Positions 23,840-33,613 are shown, numbered from the stretch's first letter. The stretch: 46,988 nucleotides of DNA from Bacteroidota bacterium (GCA_030681615.1 JAUXSA010000095.1:1-46988); one strand, 5' to 3'. Numbers and translations: made by a program. Notes: generated from the sequence alone by a model not told the origin.

Positions 23840-26734
23840 GTGAAAAATAAATTATTAAAATTATTGCTGCCGGCATTTATTTTTGTTGGCATAAAAAGCT
23901 TTGGTGCTTTTGATAAACCTAAAACATTATTTGAAGAAAACAAAGGGCAGGTGGTTAATGCCGATGGTGTTGTTTTAAACGACGTGTTGTTTCGCGCCAA
24001 CTTGCCGGGAGCATGTATCTGGATAACAGAGAATGGTATTGTTTATAATTTTTATAAAGAAAATAAAAGCAAGAGTGCTGAACCAGGTAAAAAACCTGTA
24101 ACCGAAAGTGTTGATTGGTATCGTAGTGTTATGAATCTAAAGAACGCACGCATCTCTTCAAAAAACTTAACGCCGTTAAAACAAGTTGCTTTTCACTATA
24201 ATTATCAAAAAGCAAATAGTCCGGTTATTGAAACAAATTTATTTGAAGAAGTTCTTTTTTCGAATGTATATGAAGGTATTGACTGGCGCTTGTATATGGA
24301 GAATGGCCTTATTAAACAGGAATTCATAGTAAAACCTTTTGCTAATGCCAACCTTATTGATTTGGATTATACAACTACCGGCGACCTTGATATTAAAGAT
24401 ACAAAGATCTCTTTTTCAAATCCGGTTGGTATTTTTACGGAAGGAGATCTTTATTGTTACCAAGGCTCAAAGAATAAGAGTGTAAAAGCAAAATACAGTT
24501 CAACACAACAGTTTAAAACTATAAATGAAACTAAAATTTACACGCATCACGTAAAAATAGAAACTGCAGATTTTGATCATAGTAAAACATTAGTAATTGA
24601 TCCGATATTAGATTGGTCTACTTTTTATGGTGGAGGCAATGATGAGGACGGAAACGCTATATATAATGATGGCACCAATACCTGGGTTGCGGGACACACC
24701 CTTTCTGTCAACTTTCCTACCAACGATCCCGGTTTACCCACTTATTTTCAGGGCAGCAACGCCGGCGGTTTTGGCGATTGCTTTATTTTAAAATTTAATA
24801 ACCTTGGTAATTTAATTTGGGCAACTTATTTTGGCGGCACAGCAAGCGAAGAAGCAACAGCTATATATAGTAATGGTACCAACTTATGGGTAGCTGGTTA
24901 CACAGGTTCTATTGATTTTCCGTTATTAGACCCAGGAAGCGGCGCATATTTTTCGGGAACAAATGCAGGAACCGCAGATTGTTTTATTTCTAAATTTAAT
25001 GTTGCGGGTACACTTTTATGGAGCACTTATTTTGGTGGTATTACCAACGATAATATTAGTGCCATACATGTAAATAATAACGAATTATTTGTTGGAGGCA
25101 CAAGCGATTCGCCCAATTTCCCGGTATTGAATTCAGGAAATTATTTTCAAAATTATAATGCAGGTAACGATGGTTTTATTTTGAAATTTGGCGCAACAAA
25201 TAATCTTATCTGGTCAACTTTTTTAGCCGGGAGCGGAAATGATCTTATAAGTAGTATACAAACAAACAGTACCAGTTTGTTTATTGGAGGTTATACCAAT
25301 TCTACCGATTTTGTTACACTTAATGCAAGCACTTATTTTCAGGGCACTGTTGCAGGAACCTATGATTGTTTTGTTTCTAAATTTACTTTAAATGGTGCTT
25401 TAAACTGGTCTACTTATTTTGGCGGAAACGCGCATGATAGACTCAATGGATTAACTTTAAGTAATGATGCTTTGTGGCTAACAGGCACTACCAGCTCAAC
25501 CAACATGCCTCTTTTTAATCCCGGCGGATCGAGCTTTAATCAAACAACTAATAATGGTTTTAGTGATGGTTTTGTGTCAAAATTTAGTTTAGGAGGCACC
25601 CTACAATCATCTACTTATTATGGCGGTAACTTTAGTGACTTTTTAACCAGCATTGCCTGTGATGGAAAAAATGTTTTTGTTGGCGGTTATACAAATTCAA
25701 CAAATTTATTTACGCAAAACCCCGGCATAAGCGGTTATTACCAAAATGCCAGTGCTGGGTTTAATGATGGTATTTTATTAAAATTCGATACTGCCTCTGC
25801 CTGCAAATGGGCAAGTTATTATGGTCATGGTTCAAATGATTATATACTTGCAATGGCTTGTAATGGCAGCAAGATCTTTGCAACAGGTTATACTCAATCT
25901 TTCTTTTTGCCAACGTTAAATACAGGTTTTGGTTGTTATTATCAATCAGGAAATGCAACCGGCTTAGATTGTTTTATTACAACATTTAAGAACTGTACGA
26001 GTCCAAGTTTAACCATAACAAACTCTGCCCCATGTACCGGAAACCCACTCAATTTTTCTGTTAATAGTTATCCTGGCGCTACTTACATGTGGTTTGGACC
26101 TTTGGGCTTTAATTCTTCTTTACAAAGTCCAACAATACCTAATGTTACAACTGCTAACTCCGGCAATTATTCATTGATCGTAAATATTCCTAATGGCTGC
26201 GCTAATTCGGCGTTGGTAAGTTTAACGGTTAATCCTCAAGCAACTGTAACGGTAGCCGGTAGTGCAACTATTTGCTCAGGAAGCGCCATAAATTTATCGG
26301 CTGGCAGCGCACAGCAATATTTCTGGCAAGGCCCAAACAGTTATACTTCAAATGTACAAAATCCTGCCATACCCAATGCAGCCACCATCCATACAGGTTA
26401 TTATGTTGTGAAAGGTTATGATTCTAATAATTGTTACAAAGAAGATTCGGTTCATGTATTGGTAAATTTATGTACGGGAATAAACGAAATAAATAATTCT
26501 GCTTCTATTTTTACCTATCCTAATCCAAGCAAAAACATTTTATATGTAGAAGGAATGAATTCTAATTATGATAATGTAATTGTAACAATTATTGATGCGC
26601 AAGGAAAAAAAGTGCGCACCGAACCCTTAAAAAAAGAAATTAATATCTCCGAATTACCTACAGGAATATACGTAGTTAATATAATTTCCGGACATAAAAT
26701 TCTGTTGAGTCAAAAGGTCATCAAAGAAAATTAA
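23840..26734 (+). CDS. T9SS type A cargo protein: DUF7948-like domain plus seven SBBP repeats
   Basis: A 964-residue surface or secreted protein. The GTG at 23840 gives a clean signal peptide (VKNKLLKLLLPAFIFVGIKSFGA); a TTG at 23807 is the upstream alternative. Residues about 30-240 (ENKGQVVN...LFRANLPGACIWITENGIVYNF) look like the DUF7948 domain. Seven SBBP repeats follow (about 257-700), each with a WSTYFGG-like motif and a DCFI-KF strand, consistent with one seven-bladed beta-propeller. Then come one or two Ig-like domains (about 720-880) and a T9SS type A signal (YPNPSKNILYVEG...GIYVVNIISG). Its role is probably adhesion or matrix; the substrate is unknown. Confidence 0.85.
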   Translation: MKNKLLKLLLPAFIFVGIKSFGAFDKPKTLFEENKGQVVNADGVVLNDVLFRANLPGACIWITENGIVYNFYKENKSKSAEPGKKPVTESVDWYRSVMNLKNARISSKNLTPLKQVAFHYNYQKANSPVIETNLFEEVLFSNVYEGIDWRLYMENGLIKQEFIVKPFANANLIDLDYTTTGDLDIKDTKISFSNPVGIFTEGDLYCYQGSKNKSVKAKYSSTQQFKTINETKIYTHHVKIETADFDHSKTLVIDPILDWSTFYGGGNDEDGNAIYNDGTNTWVAGHTLSVNFPTNDPGLPTYFQGSNAGGFGDCFILKFNNLGNLIWATYFGGTASEEATAIYSNGTNLWVAGYTGSIDFPLLDPGSGAYFSGTNAGTADCFISKFNVAGTLLWSTYFGGITNDNISAIHVNNNELFVGGTSDSPNFPVLNSGNYFQNYNAGNDGFILKFGATNNLIWSTFLAGSGNDLISSIQTNSTSLFIGGYTNSTDFVTLNASTYFQGTVAGTYDCFVSKFTLNGALNWSTYFGGNAHDRLNGLTLSNDALWLTGTTSSTNMPLFNPGGSSFNQTTNNGFSDGFVSKFSLGGTLQSSTYYGGNFSDFLTSIACDGKNVFVGGYTNSTNLFTQNPGISGYYQNASAGFNDGILLKFDTASACKWASYYGHGSNDYILAMACNGSKIFATGYTQSFFLPTLNTGFGCYYQSGNATGLDCFITTFKNCTSPSLTITNSAPCTGNPLNFSVNSYPGATYMWFGPLGFNSSLQSPTIPNVTTANSGNYSLIVNIPNGCANSALVSLTVNPQATVTVAGSATICSGSAINLSAGSAQQYFWQGPNSYTSNVQNPAIPNAATIHTGYYVVKGYDSNNCYKEDSVHVLVNLCTGINEINNSASIFTYPNPSKNILYVEGMNSNYDNVIVTIIDAQGKKVRTEPLKKEINISELPTGIYVVNIISGHKILLSQKVIKEN

Positions 26735-27072
26735 TTTATTTTTTTGATCAGGGTTTTTCTGATATCTAATTTGATTTAGAATAATTCTGGGAAATTTTTT
26801 CCCCAGTCGCCGGATCTTGAAACCCTTATAAACAAAGAGCTGTAAGCTTTATTAACAAAATGTGAAGCGTTTGTTAATAACGTTTTATGCTTTCAGAACT
26901 CAAAATTAAATCTTTGATCAAATGAGTGAGAACTTACTTTGACTTAGTGAAAAAACAACCTTCTTTTAAAAGATTGTGCTATTTTTATGGAAGATATTAA
27001 GGCTAATTTTTGTTAACTTACGTATCTAAGAACAAAAGCTAGCTTGTTAATCGAATCTAAAAATTATTGCTT
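26735..27072. other. 338-base intergenic region with inverted repeats
   Basis: No credible ORF is seen. It holds a hairpin CTGGGAAA/TTCCCCAG (26788-26807, one mismatch, loop TTTT) 53 bases after the SBBP gene, which may help end its transcript although no T run follows. It also holds a perfect 11-bp inverted repeat at 26849-26880, annotated separately, and AT-rich sequence leading to the PKD gene. Confidence 0.6.
26849..26880. repeat. perfect 11-bp inverted repeat upstream of the PKD gene
   Basis: TTATTAACAAA (26849-26859) and TTTGTTAATAA (26870-26880) are exact inverted copies with a 10-base spacer. They lie 193 bases before the start of the PKD protein gene. Low GC makes it a poor terminator and it has no T run. 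An operator for a dimeric regulator or an mRNA leader hairpin are possible readings. Confidence 0.6.
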
Positions 27073-30000
27073 ATGAAATATTTTACACGCAACCGATCTA
27101 TTTTTTTGTGCCTCCTCTTCTTAATGAGTTTGCACAATCAATTAAACTCGCACTCTGTGCAAATTGCATACTGTGTTGATTGTAATGGTAACTTAAGGAT
27201 ATTTGTTGAGCATTGGCATGGTACCGCCAACCCAAACACAACAAACATGACGATCAGTTTGAATGTGAACAACAATGTTACTACTCAAACACAATCCCCT
27301 GCCTTTGGTTTAATTAACGTTCCGTTTAGCCAATTACCAGGTTGTGTTACACCTATTACCTCGGTTGCCGGTTGCCCAGGATCAATGAATACATATAATG
27401 ATTGGGTAGTTTATGACTACGTTGGTTTACCTCCAAATGTGCCAATTGCTTTTACAATTATAAGTGGTAATAACTCCTTTACATCTGATGGTTGTGGTAT
27501 GTATCCTTTGACTGTTAACTTTACTATTCCCGGATCAATAACCAGCGGCACACCTGTTACAGTTTGCGCAGGTGCGCAAACAGCTGCTATCCCTGTACCC
27601 GTGGGCACCAACTGGACAAACACTAACCCTGGCATTGGTTTACCTGCAAATGGTACAGGTCCAATTCCACCGTTTACAGCTACAGGCCCGGCAGTAGGTG
27701 TAATTAGTTATACAAATTCATGTGGTGTTAATAATACAACCATCAACGTTGTTCCTTCTATTGTATCCAGCTTTAACAATAATTCAGGTCCCGGGGGTGT
27801 TTGCTTAGGCACTGCTGTTGCTTTTAACAACACATCGCCAAATTCAACAACCTGGCAATGGAATTTTGGAAACGCTGCCACATCTAATTTACAAAATCCA
27901 ACCTATGTTTATCCTGCGCCGGGCACATATACCGTTTCATTGACAGTCTCCAGCGGAACCGCCTCCTGTCCTGGCACAAGCACACAAGTAGTCGTCGTCA
28001 ACCCCATTCCTGTTCCTGCATTTACACTAACGCCAACCTGCGCAAATACACCAACCGTTTCAATTATTAATGGATCTATGATCCAAACGGGAACTATGGG
28101 CTATCAGTGGACCATGACCGGGGCAAACCCAAATACGTCTACACTTCCTGCACCTGTAATAACATATCCTGCAGCAGGTAATTATAATGTAAATCTTTTA
28201 CTTACATCTGTTGCTGGTTGCACAGCTACATTAACAAAAACAGTTGCTATTTTTCCAAAACCAACCATTTCGTTTACTGCTAACCCGGTTTGCAGAGGCT
28301 TTGCCAGTGTATTTGTAAATACTAGTAATGTTGCAGCGCCAAGTACCATCACTAACTGGTTCTGGGATTTTAATAATGATAATATTACCGATAATACAAC
28401 CATAGCACCTAATAATACATTTGCTACAGAAGGTGTTTATCCCGTAGAATTAAAAGGATTAACAGGAAATGGCTGTAGAGATTCTTTGCTTGTGAATATT
28501 ACTGTACACGCAACACCAACAGTTGCTTTTAATCCAATAAATAATTGTGCAAATACAAATATTTTATTGAACAATACATCTTCTATTAATCCCCCATCAA
28601 CAATTAATACTTTTGCCTGGAGCTTTGGTGCCAATGCAACCCCGCTTACAAGTAATGTAAGCTCTCCACCAAGCTTATCTTATAGCACACCAGGTATAAA
28701 AACAATTACTTTAGCCCTTACAAGTAATAACAGTTGTACAGCTACGGCTACAAGAACAGTGCAAGTGTATGCATCACCAACGGCTACATTTAATGCCAAC
28801 TCTGTTTGCTCTGGCGTTATAACTACATTTACAGATGCATCAACACCTGTAGGACAAATTACAAACTGGGATTGGGACTTTGATAACAACACAACAATCG
28901 ATGCTACTACCCAAAATCCTACTAATTTATTTCCTTCATCAGGAAATCACATTATAAACCTGATCGTCACTTCTAACAACGGTTGTAAAGATACGCTCAC
29001 GAAAACAATATCTGTTTTTGGAAGGGCTGTTATTGATTTTGGTCCAACCGCTGTATGTTTTAACACGCCAACAGCTTTTACAAATTCTACCTCTACAACC
29101 GTTAATGCAAATACGGGAAGTATTAATAATTCGCTTTGGTTGTTCGGTGACCCCGCAGCTGGCACTTCAACGCTTCAAAATCCTATTTATACTTACACCA
29201 ATGTAGCAAATAGTACAGTTACTACTGTTTACCAGGCAACATTATATGTAACAACTTCCAACGGTTGTAAAGATTCCTTAACAAAACCTGTAACGGTTTA
29301 CAGTATACCAACTGCAGACTTTACTGCAGATTCTGTTTGTTTAGGCTCACCAACACATTTATCAAATGCTGCTAATAATAATGGGCTTCCATTCTTTTTA
29401 TTCGCATGGGATTTTAACGGCGATAATATTTCAGATCTTAATGCAATACCTGCAACTCATATTTTTCCAACATCCGGAAATAACCCTGTAACGTATACGG
29501 TTTTCACTTCCCCTAATGGCGGTTTGTTAACCTGTCCTCATAAGATCACTAAAAACGTTTGGGTTCACCCAACACCTGTTGCTGCCATCACACACACTAA
29601 CAGGTGTGTTGATCTTCAACCAAATTTAATGAATGGTGTGAACTCTACACTTGCCGTTGGAACTATAACCAATTATGCATGGGATTACGGTAATGGAAAT
29701 ACAAATTTAACCAATCCTTTATCACCCACTTCTTTCAGCTATAATGCTGCGGGCAATTATGTTGTAACTTTAACTGTAACCTCAATGGCTGGCTGCGTGC
29801 ACACGGCTACACAAACCGTTGAAGTTTGGGAAAGACCTTATGCTAATTTTTCTTATAGTAAAGTATGCGCCGGAAAACAAACAAAAGTAAAAGGTAATCA
29901 GCTGTCTACCAGTGCTCCCATAGTTACTTACCAGTGGGATATGAATAATACATTATCATCAATTGAAACTACCGGTGCCCTGGTAAACTATACTTTTACC

Positions 30001-30915
30001 AATGGAGGCTTACAGCCTATTAATTTAATTGCAATATCAGATAAAGGTTGTGTAAACACATTTCCTGGAAATATCTATATTAACTATAACCCTAAACCGA
30101 ATTTTTATGCGCCTAAACGTGCTGGTTGTACTGATCTTTGTATTTCCATCTTTGATAGCACTGCGGTTTTAACCGGGCCTGCAAAAAATTCAGATTGGGA
30201 ATGGGATTTTGGAAACAATCTTACCAACATTAGTAACCAGCCAAACACTCAGTTCACCTGCTTCACAAACTCTTCTAATACAATGATCCAGAATTATAGT
30301 TTAAAATTAATTGTAAGAACGGATAGCGGCTGCGTTGACTCTGTGAAGAAAGAAAAATATGTTAAGGTTTATCCAAAGCCACACGCAAATTTTGATTGGA
30401 AGGGTCAAAGCGGTGATCTGTTAACGCCATATATTGCTTTCCAAAATACTTCAATCGGTTATAATAGTTTCCATTGGTACTATAGTGATGGTGTTAATAT
30501 AACAGATTCTGTAAATCAACATCCGGTGCATTATTACAATACTGATATTCCGCGTGATTTTAATGTTTTTCTTGCTGTAAGGAACCAATATGGCTGTAAA
30601 GATACAATTAACAAGTATGTTGAGATCGGACCTGAATATACATTCTATATACCGAACACATTTACACCAAATGATGATGGCGCCAACGAAACATTTACTG
30701 GCACTGGTATTGGTATTAAAGGATATAAAATGTGGATCTACGACCGTTGGGGTGAGAAATTATATTATACAGAAGACATTAATAAAGGTTGGGATGGTAG
30801 TGTAAAAGGCATACAGGATAAAGATAAAGTAGATGTTTATACCTATAGGGCAATTGTTACCGATCTGTGGAATAAAGAACATGAATATGTTGGACATGTT
30901 ACTCTTCTTAAATAA
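27073..30915 (+). CDS. large PKD-repeat protein with T9SS type B (gliding-motility-associated) C-terminus
   Basis: A 1280-residue exported protein starting at ATG 27073 (the preceding in-frame TTG at 27067 is less likely), with signal peptide KYFTRNRSIFLCLLFLMSLHNQLNS. A unique N-terminal domain (about 25-160) has several Cys. About eleven PKD-like repeats of 85-100 residues follow, each with a W-x-W/F-D-F-G/N motif and a terminal ...GC. The last 90 or so residues (FYIPNTFTPNDDGANETF; WIYDRWGEKLYY; GWDG; YVGHVTLLK) are the CHU_C/T9SS type B sorting domain. It is a likely surface adhesin or matrix protein. Confidence 0.92.
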   Translation: MKYFTRNRSIFLCLLFLMSLHNQLNSHSVQIAYCVDCNGNLRIFVEHWHGTANPNTTNMTISLNVNNNVTTQTQSPAFGLINVPFSQLPGCVTPITSVAGCPGSMNTYNDWVVYDYVGLPPNVPIAFTIISGNNSFTSDGCGMYPLTVNFTIPGSITSGTPVTVCAGAQTAAIPVPVGTNWTNTNPGIGLPANGTGPIPPFTATGPAVGVISYTNSCGVNNTTINVVPSIVSSFNNNSGPGGVCLGTAVAFNNTSPNSTTWQWNFGNAATSNLQNPTYVYPAPGTYTVSLTVSSGTASCPGTSTQVVVVNPIPVPAFTLTPTCANTPTVSIINGSMIQTGTMGYQWTMTGANPNTSTLPAPVITYPAAGNYNVNLLLTSVAGCTATLTKTVAIFPKPTISFTANPVCRGFASVFVNTSNVAAPSTITNWFWDFNNDNITDNTTIAPNNTFATEGVYPVELKGLTGNGCRDSLLVNITVHATPTVAFNPINNCANTNILLNNTSSINPPSTINTFAWSFGANATPLTSNVSSPPSLSYSTPGIKTITLALTSNNSCTATATRTVQVYASPTATFNANSVCSGVITTFTDASTPVGQITNWDWDFDNNTTIDATTQNPTNLFPSSGNHIINLIVTSNNGCKDTLTKTISVFGRAVIDFGPTAVCFNTPTAFTNSTSTTVNANTGSINNSLWLFGDPAAGTSTLQNPIYTYTNVANSTVTTVYQATLYVTTSNGCKDSLTKPVTVYSIPTADFTADSVCLGSPTHLSNAANNNGLPFFLFAWDFNGDNISDLNAIPATHIFPTSGNNPVTYTVFTSPNGGLLTCPHKITKNVWVHPTPVAAITHTNRCVDLQPNLMNGVNSTLAVGTITNYAWDYGNGNTNLTNPLSPTSFSYNAAGNYVVTLTVTSMAGCVHTATQTVEVWERPYANFSYSKVCAGKQTKVKGNQLSTSAPIVTYQWDMNNTLSSIETTGALVNYTFTNGGLQPINLIAISDKGCVNTFPGNIYINYNPKPNFYAPKRAGCTDLCISIFDSTAVLTGPAKNSDWEWDFGNNLTNISNQPNTQFTCFTNSSNTMIQNYSLKLIVRTDSGCVDSVKKEKYVKVYPKPHANFDWKGQSGDLLTPYIAFQNTSIGYNSFHWYYSDGVNITDSVNQHPVHYYNTDIPRDFNVFLAVRNQYGCKDTINKYVEIGPEYTFYIPNTFTPNDDGANETFTGTGIGIKGYKMWIYDRWGEKLYYTEDINKGWDGSVKGIQDKDKVDVYTYRAIVTDLWNKEHEYVGHVTLLK

Positions 30916-30951
30916 CGATCTACTACTGTACAAAAAAATTGAATTCACTAA

Positions 30952-30985
30952 TTTAATGGAGGTCTATTTATAGATCTCCATTAAA
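30952..30985. terminator. 16-bp hairpin between convergent genes, overlapping a 3' coding end
   Basis: Arms 30952-30967 and 30970-30985 (TTTAATGGAGGTCTAT / ATAGATCTCCATTAAA) pair over 16 positions with a single G-U and a 2-base loop. The right arm encodes the last six codons of the minus-strand gene ending at 30964. It lies 37 bases after the PKD gene stop. There is no long T run on either side, so it may act as an mRNA end-protecting hairpin as much as a terminator. Confidence 0.6.
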
Positions 30986-31665
30986 AATCTTCCAAGATCA
31001 TAATTGACCTCTATTGGCTTATTCTTACCGATGGAAATGTTTATTCCACTTTGGGTATTGGTAACATCATTTACATTTTTTTTACCGGAAGGCAAGATAT
31101 AAAAAACCGAAACAGCATCTTTAGGAAAACTATGATTTTGTCGTTTTGAACGCTTTGCGGTAAGTGTAACGTTATAAAGCTTATAAGGCTCAGTGACTAT
31201 AGAAAAATATTTTTTGGAATCAAACTCGATCCTTTTTTGATTGAGATAAAAATAAGCGGTATCGTTTTTTGAATGACTTTGATTAAAAACAAATATCCGA
31301 TTTTTATCATTTTTCTTTTTATTTTCTTTCATGTAATTAACTCCTGTAAAATACATTTTTACCATTATTGCCGAGGTGTTTTCATCTTCATGAAAATTTT
31401 CGATAAAATATAGATTAGCGCCCAGTGTTTTTGCTTTTGCTTTAATAAGGTTATACCATTGTTCCAGCAGAGCGTTATGGTGTTCTCCCGAGATTTTTAC
31501 AGTAGCCACAAACTGTAATTTAGATGTATCGCTAACATCTTCTATGTACTGCATTTCTGTTACAAAATAATCATGCTTATAAGTAGATTGTTCTAATACC
31601 TCAAGGCTTTGCGAAAAAGAAATGTGAAAAAAGAAGTGAAATATTAAAACACAAAAGTATTTCAT
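30964..31665 (-). CDS. secreted protein of unknown function
   Basis: A 233-residue protein with a signal peptide (MKYFCVLIFHFFFHISFSQS). The mature part starts with a region (about 35-110) containing LQFVATVKISGEHHNALLEQWYNLIKAKAKTLGANLYFIENFHED, a helix-strand pattern reminiscent of small periplasmic domains. A Lys-rich and Ser-rich beta region (about 115-233) follows. I do not recognise the family. It is transcribed towards the PKD gene and shares a hairpin with it at the 3' end. Confidence 0.75.
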   Translation of the reverse strand: MKYFCVLIFHFFFHISFSQSLEVLEQSTYKHDYFVTEMQYIEDVSDTSKLQFVATVKISGEHHNALLEQWYNLIKAKAKTLGANLYFIENFHEDENTSAIMVKMYFTGVNYMKENKKKNDKNRIFVFNQSHSKNDTAYFYLNQKRIEFDSKKYFSIVTEPYKLYNVTLTAKRSKRQNHSFPKDAVSVFYILPSGKKNVNDVTNTQSGINISIGKNKPIEVNYDLGRFLMEIYK

Positions 31666-31684
31666 GTATTGAATGTACTACATA

Positions 31685-31718
31685 AAATAAAAAAAGCCAA
31701 ACATTTCTGTCTGGCTTT
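31685..31718 (-). terminator. rho-independent terminator of the AhpC-like gene
   Basis: Arms AAAGCCAAACA (31693-31703) and TGTCTGGCTTT (31708-31718) pair with one A-C mismatch around loop TTTC. On the minus strand the hairpin is followed by a run of Ts (31692-31688 and beyond), just after the peroxiredoxin stop codon. Confidence 0.88.
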
Positions 31719-31738
31719 AAACTGTATGTTTTTAATGA

Positions 31739-32371
31739 TTAGTGTTTGCTCAAATAATCTGCCACACCAGCATGCGTGTCTTTTAACCCTTCGCTGCCTT
31801 TTGTCCAGTTGGCCGGGCAAACCTCTCCATTCTCTTCAAAGAACTGTAAAGCATCTACCATACGCAAAGTTTCGTCAACATTACGTCCCAAAGGCAGATC
31901 GTTAATTAACTGGTGACGCACAACGCCATTCTTATCAATAAGGTATAAACCTCTGAACGCGATCATTGGTCCCGTAGCAATAAGATCGCCCGCCTCATTT
32001 ACATCATAATCACCAAATAAAGTTCCATAATTTAATGAAATTGTTTTTGTGGTATCGGCAACTATAGGGTAAGTAACGCCTTTAATACCACCATCTTTTT
32101 TAGCCATTTGCAACCAGCCCCAGTGGCTTTCTTCCGTATCGGTGCTACAACCAACCACAGCGCAGTTACGGCTTTCAAACTCTTTTAATTTTTCCTGAAA
32201 AGCATGTAATTCTGTTGGGCAAACAAAAGTGAAATCTTTTGGGTAAAAGAAGAACACTACATGTTTTTTTCCCAAATATTGGTCTAAAGAGAAATCTGAC
32301 ACGATATCTCCACCTTTAACAACCGCACCCGCTTTAAACGTTGGTGCTTTTTTTCCTACTAAACTTGACAT
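31739..32371 (-). CDS. 2-Cys peroxiredoxin (AhpC/Prx1 type)
   Basis: A 210-residue thiol peroxidase that reduces H2O2 and organic hydroperoxides. The peroxidatic Cys51 is in DFTFVCPTELHAF and the resolving Cys185 in GEVCPANW, typical of the 2-Cys Prx1/AhpC group. The length and a C-terminal helix suit a decamer-forming enzyme. It is a single gene with its own terminator, divergent from a second, smaller peroxiredoxin. No AhpF reductase is nearby. Oxidative-stress control is likely, but no OxyR or PerR site was recognised. Confidence 0.95.
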   Translation of the reverse strand: MSSLVGKKAPTFKAGAVVKGGDIVSDFSLDQYLGKKHVVFFFYPKDFTFVCPTELHAFQEKLKEFESRNCAVVGCSTDTEESHWGWLQMAKKDGGIKGVTYPIVADTTKTISLNYGTLFGDYDVNEAGDLIATGPMIAFRGLYLIDKNGVVRHQLINDLPLGRNVDETLRMVDALQFFEENGEVCPANWTKGSEGLKDTHAGVADYLSKH

Positions 32372-32478
32372 ATTTATAATTTTTAATTGATTTAATATAT
32401 TGTGTAAAAGTATAAATTACTTTTTAAACGGATTTAAAGTATTATTGTTTAAAATTAACCAAGTTAACAATTATTAGT

Positions 32479-32949
32479 ATGAGTCTTGAAATTAATAAGC
32501 CCGCACCCGATTTTAAATTGTTCGATTCCGAAAAAAAAGAAGTTGCTTTAAGCGATCACAAAGGAAAAAATGTGCTTTTGTTGTTTTTTCCACTGGCATT
32601 TACAGGCACTTGCACCAAAGAACTATGCGGTGTACGCGATAATATAGCTATGTATAATGGCTTAAATGCTATAGTATTAGGTATTTCTATTGATTCGTTA
32701 TTTGTTCTTGGTAAATATAAAGAAGAACAAAAGTTAAATTTTGATCTTTTAAGCGATTTTAATAAGACCGTTTCAATGGCCTATGGCTGTTTATACGCCG
32801 ATTTTATATTCGGTATGAAAGGTGTAAGTAAACGATCGGCTTTTGTGATAGATAAGAGCGGCTTGGTGCAATATGCCGAAATACTTGAAAAAGCAACAGA
32901 CCTTCCTAATTTTGACGCCATAAAAATGTGTTTGGAAAAGTTAAACTAA
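32479..32949 (+). CDS. peroxiredoxin, AhpE/BCP-like
   Basis: A 156-residue thioredoxin-fold peroxidase. Cys45 is the likely peroxidatic residue in FPLAFTGTCTKELC, with Cys50 close enough to form a disulfide. AhpE/BCP relatives usually have a proline before the motif (TPVCT); here it is Gly-Thr. The C-terminal VIDKSGLVQYAEIL matches redoxins. It is divergent from the AhpC-like gene (107 bases between starts) and six bases before rnhB, so it probably heads a two-gene operon. Confidence 0.9.
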   Translation: MSLEINKPAPDFKLFDSEKKEVALSDHKGKNVLLLFFPLAFTGTCTKELCGVRDNIAMYNGLNAIVLGISIDSLFVLGKYKEEQKLNFDLLSDFNKTVSMAYGCLYADFIFGMKGVSKRSAFVIDKSGLVQYAEILEKATDLPNFDAIKMCLEKLN

Positions 32950-32955
32950 ATTATT

Positions 32956-33558
32956 TTGTTAAAGTCTTATTTTAATAAAAACTTAATAGAGGCTGGCTGC
33001 GATGAGGCCGGCAGAGGCTGTTTGGCTGGCCCCGTTTACGCTGCTGCAGTAATTCTACCAAAAAAGTACAAAAACAAATGGCTAAACGACAGCAAAAAAT
33101 TAAGTGATAAAGATCGGTACGAACTGCGCCCCGAAATTGAAGAGAAAGCATTAGCCTGGGCTGTGGGTGTTGTAGATCATAAAGAGATTGATGAGATAAA
33201 TATTTTAAATGCTTCTTTTTTAGGAATGCACCGAGCTGTTGACCAATTGACCGTAGTACCAGAGTTGTTATTAATAGACGGGAATAGATTCAAGATTTAC
33301 AAAAATATTCCTCATCAATGCATCATTAAAGGTGATGCAAAATTCTTAAGCATTGCTGCAGCAAGTATATTGGCAAAAACCTACCGCGACGATTTTATGA
33401 AAGTAGCGGCATTAACTCATCCTGAATATAGCTGGGAAAGTAATATGGGCTATCCAACCAAAAAACACCGCGAAGCAATAAGACAGCATGGTGTAACCCC
33501 AATTCACCGCTTAACATTCCAGTTATTACCTGCCCAGTTAGAATTAGAACTGGAGTAA
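32956..33558 (+). CDS. rnhB: ribonuclease HII
   Basis: A 200-residue nuclease that cuts RNA in RNA-DNA hybrids and at embedded ribonucleotides. The catalytic signature [22 protein letters not shown] has Asp16 and Glu17; further acidic ligands are in LLIDGNRF and the [13 protein letters not shown] segment. The C-terminal [22 protein letters not shown] stretch is typical. The start is TTG at 32956, since no in-frame ATG precedes the catalytic motif. It follows the AhpE-like gene by six bases. Confidence 0.95.
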   Translation: MLKSYFNKNLIEAGCDEAGRGCLAGPVYAAAVILPKKYKNKWLNDSKKLSDKDRYELRPEIEEKALAWAVGVVDHKEIDEINILNASFLGMHRAVDQLTVVPELLLIDGNRFKIYKNIPHQCIIKGDAKFLSIAAASILAKTYRDDFMKVAALTHPEYSWESNMGYPTKKHREAIRQHGVTPIHRLTFQLLPAQLELELE

Positions 33559-33586
33559 TACACATTGTTTTATGTAAAACTCCTTC

Positions 33587-33613
33587 TTTTAGTAAACTTT
33601 TTAAATACTAAAA
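33587..33613. repeat. 8-bp inverted repeat upstream of the DUF3352-like gene
   Basis: TTTTAGTA (33587-33594) and TACTAAAA (33606-33613) are exact inverted copies with an 11-base spacer, in the 74-base gap after rnhB. A TACTTTAG (33618-33625), close to the TAnnTTTG box, follows. It could be an operator or a weak hairpin at the end of the rnhB transcript. Confidence 0.4.

Noticed and set aside
27417-29165. Several 65-75-codon antisense reading frames inside the PKD gene
   Set aside because: They mirror the repetitive Thr/Asn/Pro codon use of the sense strand and have no start context or family resemblance.
32372-32478. Inverted repeat TATTATTGTT / AACAATTATTA between the divergent peroxiredoxins as an oxidative-stress operator
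   Set aside because: The arms match imperfectly in a very AT-rich stretch, and no OxyR or PerR pattern could be recognised.
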